Source of the DNA: Theropithecus gelada
Lineage: Eukaryota; Chordata; Mammalia; Primates; Cercopithecidae
Direction: 5' to 3'
Assembly (NCBI RefSeq): GCF_003255815.1
Contig: NC_037669.1
Coordinates: forward strand, 46,975,560-47,039,559
Length of the DNA stretch: 64,000 nt
Of the stretch, positions 59,480-64,000 are shown one piece after another (position 1 is the stretch's first letter; each line of letters opens with the position of its first letter). A model generated the notes under the pieces. That model did no database searches, was not told where the DNA came from, and saw nothing but the letters and a program-made list of their open reading frames with translations. A program made the translations under genes and the position numbers.

Positions 59480-61110
59480 TATTAACCTCTGCTCCATCCT
59501 GACTTCCCACTAACATGGCAATAAGAGAATGTTAAAAGGAGGGAAGCCTACACTTATAAGGACAAAGAGAACAGAAGAGGAGAAAATAGCAACAAAAGTT
59601 AGAGTCAGGAAAGGAGATGGGTGAGGGATAAATGAATTCGCTGATTTTAGAAAGCTGACTCCTGAGCCAGCTGTGGGGAACCTAATAAAGAGCAGCTCCA
59701 AAAGTCCTGAGAACGGAAGGCACGAGGTGCCTCTGCAGCAAGGGTGAAGACAGTAATAGAAACAGAGAGTGGACTGAAAGCATTTTCATAAGCAGGTGGA
59801 TGCCCAGAGCCTCTCCGTCAGACTGCACAACCTCATTCCTGCAGAAGGCTAACTTCTAGAAACCACAGTGGGGTCTCTGAACTCAGCACAGTTAAAGTCA
59901 GAAGAAACAGGGGAAATGAATGAACCTGACACACTCCCTGCTGAGCACTCCAGCCCTGTTCCCTGCCAGCATCCAGAATACTGGTACCCAGGCTTCTCTT
60001 TCCAGGTCTCAGATACTCAGGGGAATTCAACCTGATCAGGAAGAAAGATCTGAGGACCTCCCAATGAAACAGCACAAGCATATCATCCTACAATGAAGTC
60101 CACAGTTGACAAGCCACCATTTCCCATGACACACACACACATATGCACACACACACATGCACACACATGCACATGCACAAAACTTTCCACCAGTGTTTTA
60201 GTGCCATGCTTTCAAATATGAGCAATCAAAAGGATCGTCAGACATCTGAGGAAGCCTCTGATATGAGAGACAGAGGTCAGAACAAACACAAATGGGAAAA
60301 AAAAAAGCAACTTAAAGGAAAAAAGTTTACTTGGGAGGAAGAAAACTTCAAAATCATTGTCATTAATACAAGCAGAGAGCTAAGAAATGGTATTCTGACC
60401 ATGAAATAAGAACAGAGTATTATTAAACAAAAGGAACATAGAGCTCTTGGAAATTTAAAATATGACTTAAAACTTTGATTTACACAATTAGAAGTAAATT
60501 TTAAAAAATTAGTCAATGTCCAGCCAAATTGTTGTTTGTGTGTGAGACCAACAGAAAGATCATCTCAGATGTCCATGAGTTTGTACATTACAACCTTCTG
60601 GAAAAATCAGTAGAAAAAATATTCCACCTAATTAAGATTCAGGAATGGGAAAGTTAAGTTAGAAAAGAAAGAGATTCTCAGTATTGACAATTACTTCCTG
60701 AACTAGAAGATGCATAATAGTAAAATAAATGAAAAAATTAAAAATGAAAATTGCATCTGAAATCCTAGATTATACCTACGAAACGCAGTGGAGAGGGGTA
60801 AATAATTTTTACACAGAGGAATCAATAGTTATCACTTTATTTTTGATATTCATTTTTACGACATAGGTCCACTTAAAAATAAAATAAAGGTAAACAAGCA
60901 AAATTAAATATGTCTACTTCCCAGTCACTACAGGGTAAACCAAAGACAGTGAAATTAAAAGAGCAAAAAGATAGCAAAGAAATGAAGTGAGAAAGCAGAA
61001 AACAACACCAGAAGTGAGACCAAATAGTTATGGCATTTAAGTAAATAGGCTAAACTTCCTCATTAAAAAACAACAGTTTTTTAAAAATCCAAAACCACTG
61101 CTGTTTTTAA
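59480..61110 (+). repeat. HAL1 / old L1 ORF1-type element
   Basis: 60220-60420 (CAGACATCTGAGGAAGCCTC, then GGGAGGAAGAAAACTTCAAA) is homologous to 2280-2400. The AT-rich remainder fits a decayed ORF1 and downstream part. The left boundary is uncertain. A small (CA)n run lies at about 60130-60180. Confidence 0.5.
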
Positions 61111-62694
61111 GCACAAACTCCTAAAGCAAAATGACAAGGAACGTTTCAGAACGAATGGATGATAGTGCAGTTTGGTTAGACCAAAGAGACATCATGGAAT
61201 AAGAAATAAAAGTCAAGTCGTCAGGGAGAGAGTGGATGAAATGTCAGCCCAGGAGCGAAGGGTGCTCTGAGCAGGGAGCAGGAGCCAAGAGCCTTGAGCT
61301 CCTGTTATATTTTTTGCTGGTGAAGGACGAAACGATCTGTGAGGCGGGACCATCACTGTGCCCACTTTAGAGATAAAGAAATAGAGCCACAGAGAGATGC
61401 TAAGTCTGGCACGAGTCAGTGCCAGGACTGGGAAAGGAGACTGGGTCTGGCCAACCCCGAAGCTGTGCTTCTTCCCGTCCTGCCAGGAGTGTGGCGCTCA
61501 TTACGGAGGAAGTTCCTAATCAAAGCAGCCTCATTTGTCAGGGGTCAGGGGTTCCCTGCTCGGCCCTCTAGCAAACGGCATCCCTCTGGAGAGGTGGGTA
61601 ACCCTAGACATCAAGGGTCCCCTGAGGGCCATGTGTGCGGAGTCCAAGTCTGTCCTACCCACCTCTTGGCACAGGTCTTGGCAGCGGCCTCCCTCCTGGA
61701 CATGTCCCCTCCCCCGACAGCGAGTGCCCTCTCTCCTGGCCTACACCTCTGCGCCCTGCTCAGCCTCCTCCCGCCCTGGCCAGGGTTGTCAGCCTCTCTA
61801 CTGGTGCAGCCCCTGCATCCGCCAAGGCTGCTGGGCAGGCTAGGGCAGGTCCCCTGGAGGGTGGCCTCAGACCCCCTACAAGTCAAGAGGATGTCCTCTG
61901 CTCCTATTGCTTGCTCCGCCCAGGCGGGGTGCTGGGGACTCCCACCTCTGAGCCACAGAAACACCCACGGGGGAACCCCCAGGGAATGCCGTGGAGAAGC
62001 CCAGCCACCCCGCTTGTTCCTTTGGAGAAAGCAGGGAGCTCCAAGGAGAGGCAGCGTCAGGCCTGGGTGCAGGGTGAGGAATCCTGACCCTCGCTCTGTC
62101 TCTCTTTCTCTGGGGCTTTCCTGTCAAATACCAAGGGCTTGTGCTGGCTGCACAGCTGTGCAGATGTGTAAGTGGGGGGCTGCAGTGGCTCGGCGTCCTC
62201 GTTGAGCCCTAGTCGTCTTATCTCTGGAAGTACCTCCTTTTAGGATTCCCATGACAATGCCCACGTGGCATTTTTTCAGCCTGGGCTTTCTGCACAAAAG
62301 AGAAGGAGTTCACAGGGCCTTGCAGGCCCCAGCCTCTGCGGGCTCATCTGCTTGGGCGTGATCAATGGTGAGCTCGCCATAGTAAGGTTCTGCAAACCCA
62401 CGCTCCCAGAGCTCCTCCAGCAAACACTGGATGCCTGCTCATAAGTACGGGAACACAGGGGCCACCAGATCAGAACCTCATGCCCCTTCTGGCTGCTCCT
62501 CCCCATCTCCCTTCCATGAAAGCCCAGTCTGGTCCCCGTGACCCCTCTGGCCTCACCACCTAGGTCTCACTTGCTGTTTCCTGAAGGAGCCGGGAATGGC
62601 CCGACTCCGCACCTACTGTTCCTGTCTCAAATGGGTGCTGTCAGCCAGACACCCACAGCCCCCCGGCCCAACCTCCTCTGCATCAGCCACTGCT
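61111..62694. other. GC-rich unassigned DNA with a long low-evidence frame
   Basis: The 288-codon plus frame at 61339-62205 starts at GTG; its first internal ATG is near codon 121. It overlaps open frames in other phases and on the other strand. GC-rich, stop-poor DNA explains it. The start resembles MIR sequence (GCCCACTTTAGAGATAAAGA). I do not call a gene. Confidence 0.4.
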
Positions 62695-62770
62695 GCCTTC
62701 CCGGTAAGGTCGCCCTGACCACCTTATTTAAACTTGCACTCCCACCTCCTATGTGCTGTTTCCCATGTGC
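62695..62770 (+). repeat. L2 LINE fragment
   Basis: CCTGACCACCTTATTTAAAC followed by TGCACTCCCACCTCC is the L2 3-prime motif. Confidence 0.5.
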
Positions 62771-63614
62771 AGATGGCTGGATGGATGTGTTGTCCCTGCC
62801 CAGGCTGAGTGGCCGGTGCCCCCTGAGGCCTTTGCCCACTCCCTCCCCGGCACACACGTCATCTCCACCGGGTCTACTCCCAATCTCAACTTCTCTGTGG
62901 TTTCCTGGACTTTTCCTCCTCACCGCCACCCCCATCACGGCCAGAGTCCCGGTCAGGAGAAGGCCTCACCCAGGAAACTAGGCTGCCTCCTCTCCCACCC
63001 TCCCTGGAGAGCCCCCAGGGGTGGCTGAGCCGGAGAGACTGAGATGCAAACTCTGAAGGAAGCTGCAGAGAAGGAGTATTAGCCTCAACAAAACTTAGAG
63101 TCTTGGCAGCTAAATTCAAATCAAATGTGATTTTGATACCAATTCAAACAGCCTAGGCAGAAGAGCTAAGGGATTTTCTTCTTGAAAGCATAAAAGGAAC
63201 AGAGAAGACATCTGAATTCTAACAGCTGAGAATTACTGAGATGAGGAGAGATTTAGGGAATCAGAAAAAGTCTACTTGGAGCAGCCTCCCTTCCCGGATG
63301 GCAAAGGGAGTGCCAATCATGGCTGCCATGGCAACAGGTAGGCGCCAAATGCCAGCACAGAGAGAAGCCGAGCGTGTCTTCCCACAAAAACACCACGGTT
63401 ATTGTTCTAGCCGGAGCAGGATGGAAGTCATGTCCATGCATCACCCCACATCCCCAGCATCACTCCACATTCCCAGCGTCACCCCACAATGCCCGAAACT
63501 TCTCTCCATGGAAAGAAGCATTGGAAGGAACTGACACACGACTCCCCCGACACACATACACGCACACACACACACACACACCACATACACACACCCATTT
63601 CCCTTCTGTTCCAA
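62771..63614. other. Unassigned DNA with two short tandem repeats
   Basis: A 19-bp unit (CATCACCCCACATCCCCAG type) is repeated three times at 63439-63495, and a CA-rich run lies at about 63557-63592. No gene is recognised. Confidence 0.5.
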
Positions 63615-63900
63615 TTCCTAAAATTTAGTAGCTTAAAACAACAACCATCAATTTATTATCCTCATTCTTTTGTGGGTCAGGAATGCAGAAAGGGCTTAGC
63701 CAGGTGGTTGGGCGTGGGGCCTCTGCTGCTTTTGTGGCTGGTGGCTGAAGCGGCGGTGGCTGCTGGGCATCTCTCTTCACACAAGCCTGCTGAGGTGTGT
63801 GCTGACACAGACACATGTGCCTGCCTGAGGCAGAAGCTGCACGCAGCCTCTTCAGACCTGGTCCCGCACTATGTAGCATCACTCTGCCACCTGCTATAGT
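63615..63900. repeat. Old interspersed repeat, same type as 38745-39220
   Basis: AATTTAGTAGCTTAAAACAA then CAATTTATTATCCTCATTCT and TTTGTGGGTCAGGAATGCAG show the same opening layout as the copy at 38745. The family is not assigned. Confidence 0.4.
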
Positions 63901-64000
63901 TTACTTGAGGGAGTGGCAAGAGGAGGGAAATTAGACCCCACACTTGACCTTGCAGTGGCAAAGTTCTGAAGGGACAGTGAAATAGGAGATGCCACGTGGC

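Noticed and set aside
1..64000. tRNA, rRNA, snRNA genes, bacterial-type promoters, operons
   Set aside because: I saw none. GTG starts and Shine-Dalgarno logic do not apply to this primate sequence.

Overview
The window is primate nuclear DNA. Alu elements in several subfamily states, MIR, L2, HAL1, MaLR LTRs (THE1, MLT1), MER5-type hAT copies and long stretches of old L1 make up most of it. The Alu at 24599-24901 has the combination of differences from AluY that I know from the Old World monkey AluYRa group, so the source is probably a cercopithecid (macaque or baboon type) rather than human or another ape. This is an inference from one element.

I can support one protein-coding gene, a proline-rich PRR20-family gene on the minus strand at the left end. 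Its GC-box/E-box promoter is near 4.6 kb, followed by a probable untranslated first exon (about 4570-4403), a short exon with the start codon (3892-3834), an intron of about 2.7 kb holding MIR and HAL1 copies, and the main coding exon (1154-577). A polyA signal lies at 321-316. The reading frame is open across the splice and predicts a 209-residue protein. A second promoter-like CpG island lies at about 51.04-51.70 kb, but no recognisable protein gene is attached to it.

Layout: 0-5 kb, PRR20-family gene and promoter. 5-10 kb, an inverted Alu pair and a nested L1 / L1 3-prime-end / THE1 stack. 10-16 kb, MIR, MaLR, MER5 and L1 fragments. 16-20.4 kb, an antisense L1 mosaic with a near-identical local duplication. 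20.5-21 kb, a 36-bp GC-rich minisatellite. 21-42 kb, apparently single-copy DNA broken by Alu, MLT1, L1, L2 and MIR. 42.7-49.2 kb, a near-full-length but dead L1 carrying an Alu and an unusual perfect hairpin. 51-52.75 kb, the CpG island followed by about 0.9 kb of CA-rich array. 52.8-64 kb, MIR, LTR-like, Tigger/MER8-like, Alu, MLT1 and HAL1 copies and GC-rich DNA without a recognised gene.

There is no operon, CRISPR array, phage or other multi-gene system here, and I do not claim a new system. Apart from the PRR20-family exons and the decayed L1 fragments, the open reading frames I examined are unsupported, and many are clear by-products of Alu, L1, minisatellite or CA-repeat sequence. The most useful items for follow-up are the intact PRR20-family gene, the orphan CpG island, the minisatellite with repeated GC boxes, and the 24-bp perfect hairpin inside the L1. 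Repeat boundaries are read by eye and are approximate unless target-site duplications are given.
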